Of a stretch of DNA of 64,000 nucleotides, positions 35,664-44,147 are shown piece by piece. The notes below the pieces were generated by a model. That model did no database searches. It had not been told where the DNA came from and was given only the letters and a program-made list of their open reading frames with translations. The stretch is taken from positions 41,524 through 105,523 of the forward strand of contig NZ_JACJUG010000018.1 in NCBI RefSeq assembly GCF_014174515.1, in the 5' to 3' direction. The stretch comes from Mitsuaria sp. WAJ17 (GTDB lineage: Bacteria; Pseudomonadota; Gammaproteobacteria; Burkholderiales; Burkholderiaceae_C). Position 1 is the first letter of the stretch. Each line of letters starts with the position of its first letter. The position numbers and the translations under genes were made by a program.

Positions 35664-36575
35664 ATGGCCGCAACGCTCGCTCCCGCCGCCTCACTCTCCC
35701 GCTGGCAGCAGTTCTACCAGCTCACCAAGCCTCGGGTGGTGCAGCTGATCGTCTTCTGTGCCGTGATCGGCATGGCCCTGGCCATCCCCGGCTGGCCCAG
35801 CCCGGCACAATGGGGTGCCATCGCGGCCGGTACCCTGGGTATCTGGCTGGTGGCCGGGGCCGCCGCCGCCTTCAACTGCCTCATCGAGCAGCACATCGAT
35901 GCCAAGATGAAGCGCACCGCCTGGCGGCCCACCGCCAAGGGCGAGCTGAGCCGGCCTCAGACCCTGCTGTTCTCGGGCGTGCTGTGCGGCCTGGGCATGG
36001 TTCTGCTGGCCTGGGGCTGCAACGTGCTGACCATGTGGCTGACCTTTGCCACCTTCGTGGGCTACGCCGTCATCTACACGGTCATCCTCAAGCCCATGAC
36101 GCCTCAGAACATCGTGATCGGCGGGGCCTCGGGCGCCATGCCGCCGGTGCTGGGCTGGGCCGCGGTGACGGGTGAGGTCGGGCCGGAGTCCCTGGTGCTG
36201 TGCCTGATCATCTTCCTCTGGACGCCGCCGCATTTCTGGGCCCTGGCCCTGTACCGCGCCGAGGACTACGCCCGTGCCGGCCTGCCCATGCTGCCGGTGA
36301 CGCACGGTGGCGAGTTCACTCGCCTGCAGATCGTGCTCTACACCTGGATCCTGTTCGCGGCCACGCTGCTGCCCTTCCTGATCGGCATGAGCGGCTGGCT
36401 CTATCTGGCCAGCGCTCTGATCCTGGGTTTCTTGTTCTGCCTCCATGGCTGGCAGCTCTGGCGCGAGTACTCTGAGGCCCTTGCGCGCAAGACCTTCCGC
36501 TTCTCCATCCTGCACCTGTCCCTGCTGTTCGGGGCCCTGTTGCTGGACCACTACCTGCTGCCTCTGATGGCCTGA
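35664..36575 (+). CDS. ctaB: Protoheme IX farnesyltransferase (heme O synthase)
   Basis: 303 residues of the UbiA prenyltransferase superfamily with about nine TM helices. The first Asp-rich site is [19 protein letters not shown]; a second loop has [33 protein letters not shown] sequence. It adds a farnesyl group to heme B. One base separates it from the ctaA stop. Confidence 0.96.
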   Translation: MAATLAPAASLSRWQQFYQLTKPRVVQLIVFCAVIGMALAIPGWPSPAQWGAIAAGTLGIWLVAGAAAAFNCLIEQHIDAKMKRTAWRPTAKGELSRPQTLLFSGVLCGLGMVLLAWGCNVLTMWLTFATFVGYAVIYTVILKPMTPQNIVIGGASGAMPPVLGWAAVTGEVGPESLVLCLIIFLWTPPHFWALALYRAEDYARAGLPMLPVTHGGEFTRLQIVLYTWILFAATLLPFLIGMSGWLYLASALILGFLFCLHGWQLWREYSEALARKTFRFSILHLSLLFGALLLDHYLLPLMA

Positions 36576-36579
36576 CACC

Positions 36580-37191
36580 ATGATCAAGAAACGTGCACTG
36601 CTGCTCCTGGGGACGCTGGGCCTGAGCCTGGCCCTGTCGGGCTGCGACCTCTACCAATCCAGCAAGAGCAGCTTCAAGGGCGTGGACCTCACTGGCGCCA
36701 AGTACGCCCGTGAGCTGCAGCTGCCCGACATCGACGGCCGCAGCCGCAGCCTGGCCGACTTCAAGGGCAAGGTGGTGGTGGTCTTCTTCGGCTTCACCCA
36801 GTGCCCGGACGTCTGCCCGACCACCATGGCCGAGCTGTCCCAGGTGAAGAAGATGCTGGGCGCCGACGGCGACAGGGTGCAGGGCGTCTTCGTGACCGTG
36901 GACCCCGACCGCGACACGCCCGAGCTGCTCAAGGCCTACCTCGGCAGCTTCGACCCCAGCTTCGTGGCCCTGCGCGGCTCGCCCGAGCAGCTCAAGGCGG
37001 CGGCGCAGGAGTTCAAGGTCTACTACGCCAAGGTTCCCGGCAAGACGCCCGAGACCTACACGATGGACCACACGGCGGCCAGCTTCCTCTTCGACACCGA
37101 AGGCCGCGTCCGCGTCTTCTCGCGCTATGGCAGCGGGGCGGAGGCCCTGAGCCAGGACATCATGACCTTGCTGGCCGAAGCCAAGCGCTGA
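36580..37191 (+). CDS. SCO family copper chaperone (lipoprotein)
   Basis: 203 residues. The lipobox LSGC near residue 22 predicts a lipid-anchored periplasmic protein. The SCO domain has FFGFTQCPDVCPTTMAEL (copper CxxxC at about 75-79), VTVDPDRDTPELL and the His ligand in YTMDHTAASFLFD. SCO proteins deliver copper to, or reduce, the CuA site of CoxB. It is the last gene of the cox cluster. Confidence 0.94.
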   Translation: MIKKRALLLLGTLGLSLALSGCDLYQSSKSSFKGVDLTGAKYARELQLPDIDGRSRSLADFKGKVVVVFFGFTQCPDVCPTTMAELSQVKKMLGADGDRVQGVFVTVDPDRDTPELLKAYLGSFDPSFVALRGSPEQLKAAAQEFKVYYAKVPGKTPETYTMDHTAASFLFDTEGRVRVFSRYGSGAEALSQDIMTLLAEAKR

Positions 37192-37442
37192 GTCCGGAGG
37201 CGCCTGGCGCGCTCATGGACCGCCCGGCAGACGTTCGCGAGCGTGGCCGGCCGCTGGGCTGCTTGGCCATGTAACCGACAGGGCTGTGGGCGACTGCTGG
37301 CGGCCAGGAGCTGCCATTGGCGGATGTCCGCTGATCGGCACAAATGATTCGGGGAATCGATCAGGCAGCCTGCTTAAATGTTGGACAGAATTCGCCGACG
37401 ATCTACCGATTCAGGTCCGGCGTCACAGGCCACCCACCCTCC

Positions 37443-37895
37443 ATGAACCAGCATGCCAAAGAGCTGATCCTGAGCGCCACCTCCGCGCTCTTTCGCGATG
37501 GGCAATTCGAAGCGATCAGCAAGCACTTCGCCCCTGACTACGTCGTTCACATTACGGACCAAGACTTGCGCAGTGGACCGAAGTTGATTCGACCAGTCAT
37601 CGAGTTGTATCGCAGCGCCTTTCCTGACTTGGTGGTCGATGTGCAGTTCTTCCTGGAGTCTGCAGATACCGTGTGTTGGCAGCGAACGATGCGCGCTACC
37701 CACACAGGAGCGTTCAAGGGGTTCCCGGCAACAGGCCAGACGATCGTCTGGCGCGAGATGGTGGTCAGTCGCTTCTACAACTCGCTCATCATTGAGGAAT
37801 GGGTCGTCACGGACCTTGCAGAGCGCCTGCTCTTTGCACGAAAGTCCCTCTCTCACAAGGTGCCCCAATCGAAGCGGCCGCGCAGCGATGCCTAA
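37443..37895 (+). CDS. SnoaL-like ester-cyclase/polyketide-cyclase family protein
   Basis: 150 residues from ATG 37443; an in-frame ATG at 37344 is possible but its extension is not family-like. The pattern FRDGQFEAISKHFAPDYVVHITDQ, LYRSAFPDLVVDVQFFLESADTV, RATHTGAFKGFPATGQTIVWREM and IIEEWVVTDL is typical of SnoaL-like cyclases. No signal peptide. Base composition and codons (TTG, GTT, ATT, CGA) are less GC-rich than the flanking genes, and it separates SCO from rpoH, so it looks acquired. Function unknown. Confidence 0.78.
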   Translation: MNQHAKELILSATSALFRDGQFEAISKHFAPDYVVHITDQDLRSGPKLIRPVIELYRSAFPDLVVDVQFFLESADTVCWQRTMRATHTGAFKGFPATGQTIVWREMVVSRFYNSLIIEEWVVTDLAERLLFARKSLSHKVPQSKRPRSDA

Positions 37896-38072
37896 TCCAT
37901 GGGTCAAGGGGACTGGCCAGCGGCCAGCCCCTTACGTTGAACGACTGCTTCAGGGCTGCGAATTTGCCGCAGCCGGCGCCCGCTCCGGGTCGATCGCCAC
38001 CCGTCTCGACGTGCCCTCCAGCCACTCCTCTCCCCGGCAGCAAGGCCCTCACGCCCCCACACGCCGTCCACG

Positions 38073-38097
38073 AAAAAGGCCCCTCGTGAGGGGCCTT
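38073..38097 (-). terminator. Intrinsic terminator of rpoH
   Basis: On the minus strand AAGGCCCCTC pairs with GAGGGGCCTT around a two-base loop, followed by a T5 run. It lies 26 bases past the rpoH stop. Confidence 0.85.
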
Positions 38098-38122
38098 GTC
38101 GTTGGCGAGGAAGGGCTTGGGC

Positions 38123-39037
38123 TCAGGCCGCTTCCGTCAGCGCCTTCTTCATCTTCTTCATCGCGGCCACCTCGATCTGGCGGATGCGCTCGGCGCTGAC
38201 GCCGTATTCGGCGGCCAGCTCGTGCAGGGTCATGCCGCCGGAGGCGTCGTCGTTGACCTTGAGCCAGCGCTCCTCGACGATGCGGCGGCTGCGGTCATCC
38301 AGCACCGCGAGGGCGCGGGTGATGCCGTCGCCGGCCATGGAATCACGACCCCGGGCCTCCAGCACGCGGGTGGGTTCCTGGCTGTCGTCGGCCAGGTAGG
38401 CGATGGGGGCGAAGCTCTCGCCGTCGTCGTCGGTCTGGGGCTCCAGGGCGACGTCACCGCCGGCCAGGCGCGTTTCCATCTCCAGGACTTCCTCGCGCTT
38501 GACGTTCAGCTCGCGCGCCACGTGCTCGATCTCGGCCTCGCTGAGGCTGGCGCGCTGCACCTGGCCGTCCGCCGCCTCGCCCTTCAGGCTGTGCTTCATG
38601 GAGCGCAGGTTGAAGAAAAGCTTGCGCTGGGCCTTGGTGGTGGCCACCTTGACCATGCGCCAGTTGCGCAGGATGTATTCGTGGATCTCGGCCTTGATCC
38701 AGTGCATGGCATAGGACACCAGGCGCACGCCCTGCTCGGGGTCGTAGCGCTTGACGGCCTTCATCAGGCCGACATTGCCTTCCTGGATCAGGTCGCCCTG
38801 GGGCAGGCCATAGCCCAGGTATTGGCGGGAGATGGAGACGACCAGGCGCAGGTGCGAGAGCACCAGCCGCCCTGCGGCCTCCAGGTCACCCTGCTCGCGC
38901 AGGCGGCGGGCGAAACCCTGCTCCTCCTCGGGAGTGAGCAGGGGCATGCGGTTCACGGCAGAGATATACGCGTCCAGATTGCCCAGCGACGGGAGCAGGG
39001 CCCAGGGATCGCGAACAGTCAGTGCTTGGTTGGACAT
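38123..39037 (-). CDS. rpoH: RNA polymerase sigma-32 factor
   Basis: 304 residues. Regions 1.2-2.4 include RLREQGDLEAAGRLVLSHLRLV and QGDLIQEGNVGLMKAVKRYDP; the RpoH box QRKLFFNLRS, unique to sigma-32, follows region 2. Region 4.2 has LHELAAEYGVSAERIRQIE. It directs heat-shock transcription. Control is indicated by a perfect CIRCE operator overlapping its predicted promoter, so HrcA probably represses it. A strong terminator follows. Confidence 0.97.
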   Translation of the reverse strand: MSNQALTVRDPWALLPSLGNLDAYISAVNRMPLLTPEEEQGFARRLREQGDLEAAGRLVLSHLRLVVSISRQYLGYGLPQGDLIQEGNVGLMKAVKRYDPEQGVRLVSYAMHWIKAEIHEYILRNWRMVKVATTKAQRKLFFNLRSMKHSLKGEAADGQVQRASLSEAEIEHVARELNVKREEVLEMETRLAGGDVALEPQTDDDGESFAPIAYLADDSQEPTRVLEARGRDSMAGDGITRALAVLDDRSRRIVEERWLKVNDDASGGMTLHELAAEYGVSAERIRQIEVAAMKKMKKALTEAA

Positions 39038-39085
39038 GGATGTTTCTCGCTTTCGGTGAAGCCTTTCCTGGCTTCGACCCCACTC

Positions 39086-39115
39086 ATATTAGCACTCAAA
39101 TGCGAGGAGTGCTAA
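39086..39115 (-). promoter_or_regulatory. CIRCE operator (HrcA) embedded in the rpoH promoter
   Basis: Positions 39089-39115 read TTAGCACTC, nine bases, GAGTGCTAA, an exact match to the CIRCE consensus. On the minus strand TTAGCA (39110-39115) could be a -35 and TAATAT (39086-39091) a -10 with an 18-bp spacer, so the operator fills the promoter. Bound HrcA would exclude polymerase. Confidence 0.9.
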
Positions 39116-39159
39116 TCGTCGAGAAAAATCCCTAAGTGATTGATTTGTATGAGGTTTGT

Positions 39160-39660
39160 TCAGTCCATCAGGCCGAAGTCCGGGCTGGCGATCATGGCTT
39201 CGATGTCCAGGAGGATCAGCATGCGCTCATTGATCGTGCCCAGGCCGGTGACGAAGCGGGTGTCGATGGAGGCCCCGACCTCCGGCGCCGTGCGGATGGC
39301 CGAGCGGGTCATCTCCAGCACGTCGGACACCGAGTCCACCACCATGCCCACCACCCGGCCGACCACGTTCAGCACGATGACCACGGTGAAGGCATTGGTC
39401 TCGGCCTCGCAGCCCAGGCGGATGCGCATGTCCACGATGGGCACGATCACGCCGCGCAGATTCACCACGCCCTTCACGAAGCTGGGCGAATGGGCGATGC
39501 GTGTCGGGGCCTCGTAGGAGCGGATCTCCTGGACCTTGAGGATGTCGATGCCATATTCCTCCGCGCCGATGCGGAAGGTCAGGAACTGGAGGGCGGCAGG
39601 CGAGCTGTCGGTTTCCACCAGGGCGGTTCCAGGGGCGGGGGCGAGTGCGGTCGATGTCAT
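39160..39660 (-). CDS. cheW: Chemotaxis coupling protein CheW
   Basis: 166 residues with a nonconserved N-terminal tail of about 20. The CheW fold shows FLTFRIGAEEYGIDILKVQEIRSYEAPTRIAHSPSFVKGVVNLRGVIVPIVDMRIRLG-type sequence across residues 26-82, including the NLRG loop that contacts receptors. It links chemoreceptors to CheA. No cheA is adjacent, so it may serve the receptor at 20.2 kb or a cluster elsewhere. It lies between rpoH and the hybrid kinase on the same strand. Confidence 0.93.
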   Translation of the reverse strand: MTSTALAPAPGTALVETDSSPAALQFLTFRIGAEEYGIDILKVQEIRSYEAPTRIAHSPSFVKGVVNLRGVIVPIVDMRIRLGCEAETNAFTVVIVLNVVGRVVGMVVDSVSDVLEMTRSAIRTAPEVGASIDTRFVTGLGTINERMLILLDIEAMIASPDFGLMD

Positions 39661-39798
39661 GGACGGTGTTCTCGGGACGATGCGGGCGCGGGAGCTCTTT
39701 ACCAGCTATTGTGCACAGGCGGGCGGGGCCCCCGCTGATGGAAGTGCCCTGCGGTGCGACGCAATGCGCGCTCCGCCGCGCTGCATCCATGCCGGGCC

Positions 39799-42700
39799 TC
39801 AGTGGGTTGTACCGTCCTCGAAAAGGGCATCCAGCTGCGCCAGCAGGGCCGGCAGGTCCAGGGGCTTGGTCAGATAGGCTCGAACGCCCAGGGCTCGGGC
39901 AGCGGCCTGCTGCTCGGGCAGCGCGTTCGCCGATACGACCAGCACCGGCAGCTCCGCCAGCCCAGGCTCCTGGCGAAGCTGGCGCAGCACGTCCAGGCCG
40001 TCCATGTCCGGCAGCTGCATGTCCAGCAGGAGCAGGTCGGGGCGCTTGCTGCGCAGGGCCTGCAGGCCGCTGCGACCGTCGGCCCGCAGCTCGCAGTGCA
40101 GGGAGGGGCGCAGGTCCAGCATGGCCATCATCAGCTCGGCATTGACGGGGTTGTCCTCGATGTAGAGCAGCTCGTGCTTGCGGGCATAGCTGCGCCGGGC
40201 GACGCCAGGCAGCTCATGGGCGGCGATCTGCGGCGCATCCGCGGCTGGCAGGCGCAGCACAAAGCAGGCGCCGCAACCGGCTGCGGGCTCGAAGTCCAGG
40301 CTGCCGCCCATCAACTCGGCCAGCCGGCGCGAGATCACGAGGCCGATGCCCGTGCCTTCGATGCCGCCGTTCTCCTGGCCCAGGCGGTTGAAGGGCTGGA
40401 AGAGCTGGGCCTGCTGGTCGAGCGTGAGCCCCGGGCCGTCGTCCTGTACGCGGATCTCGATTTGCCCGGATGGGACAGCCTCGCTGCTGACGCGCACCTC
40501 GCCGCCCTTGCGGTTGTACTTGATCGCGTTGCTCAGCAGGTTGCTGAGCACCTGCTTCAGGCGGGTTGTGTCGGCCTGCACCCAGCGGGCTCCCTCCGCC
40601 AGGTGCAGGTCGAGGCGCATCTCCTGCCGCTGCCACTGCGCCTGCAGCAGCGCCGACACCTCCTGCAGCAGCGCCGGCAGATCCTGCCGGTCCAGGCTGA
40701 GCCGCATGGCGCCGCTCTCGATGCGGGAGAGGTCCAGGATGTCGTTGATCATGTCCAGCAGGTGCCAGCCGGCCTGCTGGATCTGGTGCGTCCACTCGTG
40801 CTGCCTTGGGGTCAGCGGCGGCTGCCCCTCCAGGCTCAGCAGCTGGGCAAAGCCGAGCATCGCGTTGAGGGGCGTGCGCAGCTCGTGGCTCATGCGAGAG
40901 AGGAACTCGTTCTTCGCCGCGCTGGCGGCCTCCGCGGCTTCCCGGGCACGCTCCAGGTCCCGCAGCCGGCGCTGGTCACCGATGTCCTCGACCACGCCCA
41001 GCAGGCTGTAGGGCTGACCGTCCTCGTCGCGCAGAACGCTGACCAGGGCGCGCACTTCCACCACGCTGCCGCGGCGGTCCAGGTAGCGCTTGATGCGTTG
41101 GTAGCTGCTGAACTCGCCGCGCAGCAGGGCCTGGCTCATGCGGATGTCCTGCTCGCGGTCATCGGGGTGCGTCAGGTCCAGGGTACGGCGGCCCAGCAGG
41201 GAGGCCAGGGGATAGTCCACCATCTCGCAAAAGCGCGGATTGGCCTCGCGCACGGCACCGTCCAGCTCGGTGAAGACGATGCCGATGGGCGCGTGCTCGA
41301 AGATGTTGCTGAAGCGGCGTTCGCGGTCTTTCAGCGCGGCGGTGGCGCGCTCGCGCTCGGCGATCTCATGGCGCAGCGCTGCCGTGCGGTCGCGCACCAG
41401 GGCCTGGACGCTGCTGGTGCGGCCGGTCACGCTCAGCAGCAGCGCGCCCAGCAACGCCGTGCTGAAGAGGGCCACGACCACGAAGGGCAGGCTGCTGGCG
41501 CTGGCGATGGCGCCCAGATCGTTGCGCGGCAGGTAGGCGGCGAGCGCCCAGTGTCGGCCGGCGAAGTCGATCTGAATCTCGCGCTGGGGCAGATCTGCCC
41601 GGCGCGCGATGCAGCCCGGCGTCCCTGCGAGCTGGCGGGCTTCGCCGTCGCTGCGGTCCAGCAGGCACAGTAGAAGGCCCTTGGGCGACTGCGGCACCTG
41701 GGCCAGCAGCAGGTCCGGGCGCACGGTGGAGAAGACCACGCCGGCTGGCGCGCGCATCGCGGGCATGGCGACCGGCCGCACGGCCCGGTAGACCACCACC
41801 CCCTGGGTCGGCAGCTCGTACTGGCTGAGCATGAAGGCGGCGCTGGCCACGGGCCTGTGGCCCTGCAGCGCCGCGAGCAGGGCCTCGCGGGCATGGGGGA
41901 TGCTCAGCACATTGGTGCCCAGCGCGGCGCGGTTGGTCTGCTGGGGCTCAATGTGGCGTATGACCACCATGGCTTCGTCGGCTGGTGGCTGGACATCGCC
42001 GCGGCGCTGGCGGTCGCGGCTGCGGAAGTCCGGCAAGCCGTCCTGAATGGCCGCCTGGTCCAGCAGCGAGGCGTCTCGGCGCTCGATGCGGGCGGCAAAG
42101 CCCAGCGCGCTCACGGTGTCATCGATCCAGGGGCCGGCCACCTGGCGGAAGGTCTGCTGGCTCATGCCGGGGGCCTGCTCCAGTTGCAGGGCCAGGGCCT
42201 GCACCGGCACCAGGGGCTGGAGGATGGCCTGCCTGGCGGTGGCCAACAGACCATCGGCCTCGCGCTCGAAGGCATTGCGGGCCGCGTCGTAGTTCCAGGA
42301 CTGAACCAGTTGGGTGCCGTAGGACATCAGCAGCGTGGCCAGCAACAGCGGCAGGGCGACGTTGAGGCGCCGCGGCGCCCAGATCGCGTGAGGCCGGCCG
42401 ATCAGGCACAGCAGGATGGGCGCGCCGATCAGCACGCCCAGCGCATCGCCCATCCACCAGGACAGCCAACTGTCCAGGGTCTGCTCCGCTGCCAGCGCGC
42501 CGCCGCTGCGCAGAGTCAGCGTTGCCACGGTGGCACTGACCAGCCCGGCCACGCCGGCACCGAGCACGTTGAAGCGCAGCAGGTCCCAGGGCTCGACCAG
42601 CAGCAGGGTGCCGGGCAGCACCCTGCGGATCAGCAAGGTGCCCGTCACGGCCTGCAGCATGGCGCCCAGGCCGATCAAGCTGGAGCTCAGCCAGGACATC

Positions 42701-42948
42701 TGCCCCCGCTCCTCTCCCAGCACCAGATTGAGCAGCATGGAGCCCAGCAGCACGCCCGGGCTCACGCCCAGCCCCCAGCACAGCAGGGCCGCCAGGGCCA
42801 GGCCGGCCGATGGGAAGAGGGGGATGGCGTAGTTCGGCGCCATGGCCAGCTTCAGACACAGCAGGCCGACGCCGGCATAGCCGAGGGCGAGGGCCAGGAT
42901 GCGCCACAAGGTCTGCTGCAGTGCGCGGAAACGCTCGTTGGATGTCAT
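39799..42948 (-). CDS. Hybrid histidine kinase: MASE1-CHASE-PAS-HisKA-HATPase-REC
   Basis: 1049 residues. An eight-TM MASE1-like domain occupies about residues 15-270 (ILALALGYAGVGLLCLKLAM, WLSWWMGDALGVLIGAPIL). A periplasmic CHASE-like domain follows (QVAGPWIDDTVSALGFAARIERRD), then another TM (PFVVVALFSTALLGALLLSV), a PAS/PAC module, HisKA (SRMSHELRTPLNAMLGF, His near 688), HATPase (NLLSNAIKYN, GTGIGLVISRRL) and a C-terminal receiver with LLLLDMQLPDMDG (Asp near 975). The ATG at 42948 avoids overlap with the LysR gene. Signal and output are unknown. Confidence 0.88.
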   Translation of the reverse strand: MTSNERFRALQQTLWRILALALGYAGVGLLCLKLAMAPNYAIPLFPSAGLALAALLCWGLGVSPGVLLGSMLLNLVLGEERGQMSWLSSSLIGLGAMLQAVTGTLLIRRVLPGTLLLVEPWDLLRFNVLGAGVAGLVSATVATLTLRSGGALAAEQTLDSWLSWWMGDALGVLIGAPILLCLIGRPHAIWAPRRLNVALPLLLATLLMSYGTQLVQSWNYDAARNAFEREADGLLATARQAILQPLVPVQALALQLEQAPGMSQQTFRQVAGPWIDDTVSALGFAARIERRDASLLDQAAIQDGLPDFRSRDRQRRGDVQPPADEAMVVIRHIEPQQTNRAALGTNVLSIPHAREALLAALQGHRPVASAAFMLSQYELPTQGVVVYRAVRPVAMPAMRAPAGVVFSTVRPDLLLAQVPQSPKGLLLCLLDRSDGEARQLAGTPGCIARRADLPQREIQIDFAGRHWALAAYLPRNDLGAIASASSLPFVVVALFSTALLGALLLSVTGRTSSVQALVRDRTAALRHEIAERERATAALKDRERRFSNIFEHAPIGIVFTELDGAVREANPRFCEMVDYPLASLLGRRTLDLTHPDDREQDIRMSQALLRGEFSSYQRIKRYLDRRGSVVEVRALVSVLRDEDGQPYSLLGVVEDIGDQRRLRDLERAREAAEAASAAKNEFLSRMSHELRTPLNAMLGFAQLLSLEGQPPLTPRQHEWTHQIQQAGWHLLDMINDILDLSRIESGAMRLSLDRQDLPALLQEVSALLQAQWQRQEMRLDLHLAEGARWVQADTTRLKQVLSNLLSNAIKYNRKGGEVRVSSEAVPSGQIEIRVQDDGPGLTLDQQAQLFQPFNRLGQENGGIEGTGIGLVISRRLAELMGGSLDFEPAAGCGACFVLRLPAADAPQIAAHELPGVARRSYARKHELLYIEDNPVNAELMMAMLDLRPSLHCELRADGRSGLQALRSKRPDLLLLDMQLPDMDGLDVLRQLRQEPGLAELPVLVVSANALPEQQAAARALGVRAYLTKPLDLPALLAQLDALFEDGTTH

Positions 42949-42976
42949 GGTGGAGGCCGCCTGCCGCTGGGCAGGC

Positions 42977-43879
42977 TCAGCCCGCCTCCTGGTGCTGAAG
43001 GTCATGGAGGATGGCGCCGAGCGCATCTGCCACGAACCGGGTTCTTGGCAGCTCGGCGGCACGCCGATGCGCCACGAGGAAGAGCTCGGCCTGGACCGTC
43101 GGCCCGAGCGACAGCGCCAGCCGGACCAGTCCCTGTGTCAGGGCGTGCGCATGCGGCGCGACCGCCAGGACCATGGCGCCCACGCCCGCGCGGCAGGCGG
43201 CCAGCTGGACCAGGTAGTCGTCCGAGCTGAAGACGGGGCGGAAGTCAGGGATGGCGGCGGCCAGCGCCTGGTTGACCGGCAGGTGCTGGTAGGGCGGGGC
43301 CCAGACGATCCAGTCGACCTGCTCGGGCCGCGGCCGCTCCGGCAACCGGCGGGCATAGTCCGGGCTGGCGTAGGCGGCCAGGGGGCAGCGCAGTTCGGCC
43401 AGGGTCAGCAGCTCGGCGGAATTGGGGCGCTCCAGGCGCAGCGAAAGCTCGGCCTCGCCGCGCGCCAGGCAGAGGGTCTCCACCCCCGCAAGCACCTCTA
43501 GCTGCAGTCCCGGTGCCGACTGGCGCAGGCGCCCGGCCAGCGGGGCCAGCAGCTCGAAGGCGGGCCCCGGCGGCGCCGCGATGCGGACCTTGCCCTCGAG
43601 GCGGTGCGTCGGCCGCTTCAGACGGGTCTCGGCTTCCTGGGCCCACTCGGCCATGCGCTGGGCGGCCGGCAGCAGGCGCTCGCCGGCCGCTGTGAGCTCG
43701 CAGCCCTGTGCGCGGCGCATCACCAGGGGCTCGCCCACGCTGAGTTCCATGTCCGCCAAGCGGCGGCTGACGGTGGCCTGCCCCAGCTGCAGGCTGCGCG
43801 CGGCCTGGCTCACGCTGCCGCCTTCCGCCACGGCCAGGAACAGGCGCACATCGTCCCAACTCAGGGGTCTGCTAGGCAT
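42977..43879 (-). CDS. LysR-family transcriptional regulator
   Basis: 300 residues. The N-terminal winged HTH (VRLFLAVAEGGSVSQAARSLQLGQATVSRRLADMELSVGEPLV, residues 10-53) and a substrate-binding domain are clear. It is divergent from the alpha/beta hydrolase at 44148, the usual LysR-target layout, and is followed 28 bases later by the hybrid kinase on the same strand. GGAAG precedes the ATG. The inducer is unknown. Confidence 0.9.
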   Translation of the reverse strand: MPSRPLSWDDVRLFLAVAEGGSVSQAARSLQLGQATVSRRLADMELSVGEPLVMRRAQGCELTAAGERLLPAAQRMAEWAQEAETRLKRPTHRLEGKVRIAAPPGPAFELLAPLAGRLRQSAPGLQLEVLAGVETLCLARGEAELSLRLERPNSAELLTLAELRCPLAAYASPDYARRLPERPRPEQVDWIVWAPPYQHLPVNQALAAAIPDFRPVFSSDDYLVQLAACRAGVGAMVLAVAPHAHALTQGLVRLALSLGPTVQAELFLVAHRRAAELPRTRFVADALGAILHDLQHQEAG

Positions 43880-44147
43880 CGGCGCTTCCAGAAATGGATG
43901 GATCCATGCGAATTTAGCGCATTGTCATGTTCAAAACCGGATGGGACCATGCGCCCCATCGGCCCTCAGGAGTCCCCGTGATGCCCCGCACACTTTCCGC
44001 CCTCCAGCACCCTTGCCTGTGCTCACCCGCCTGCCGGTCCACCAGTCCGTCCACCCGGCCGGGCGGTCGGGCCCGGGCACCACATGGGAGGCCGGGCTCC
44101 ACGGCGGCCCACGGCGCTGCGACGGCTTTGCGGCCGCCCCGCGCGCT

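Noticed and set aside
39754..41673. 639-codon plus-strand frame antisense to the hybrid kinase
   Set aside because: No domain seen. The minus-strand kinase has intact HisKA, HATPase and receiver motifs throughout.
43422..44147. Upstream extension of the alpha/beta hydrolase frame into the LysR gene
   Set aside because: It is antisense to conserved LysR sequence and would bury the lipobox-like N-terminus found at 44148.
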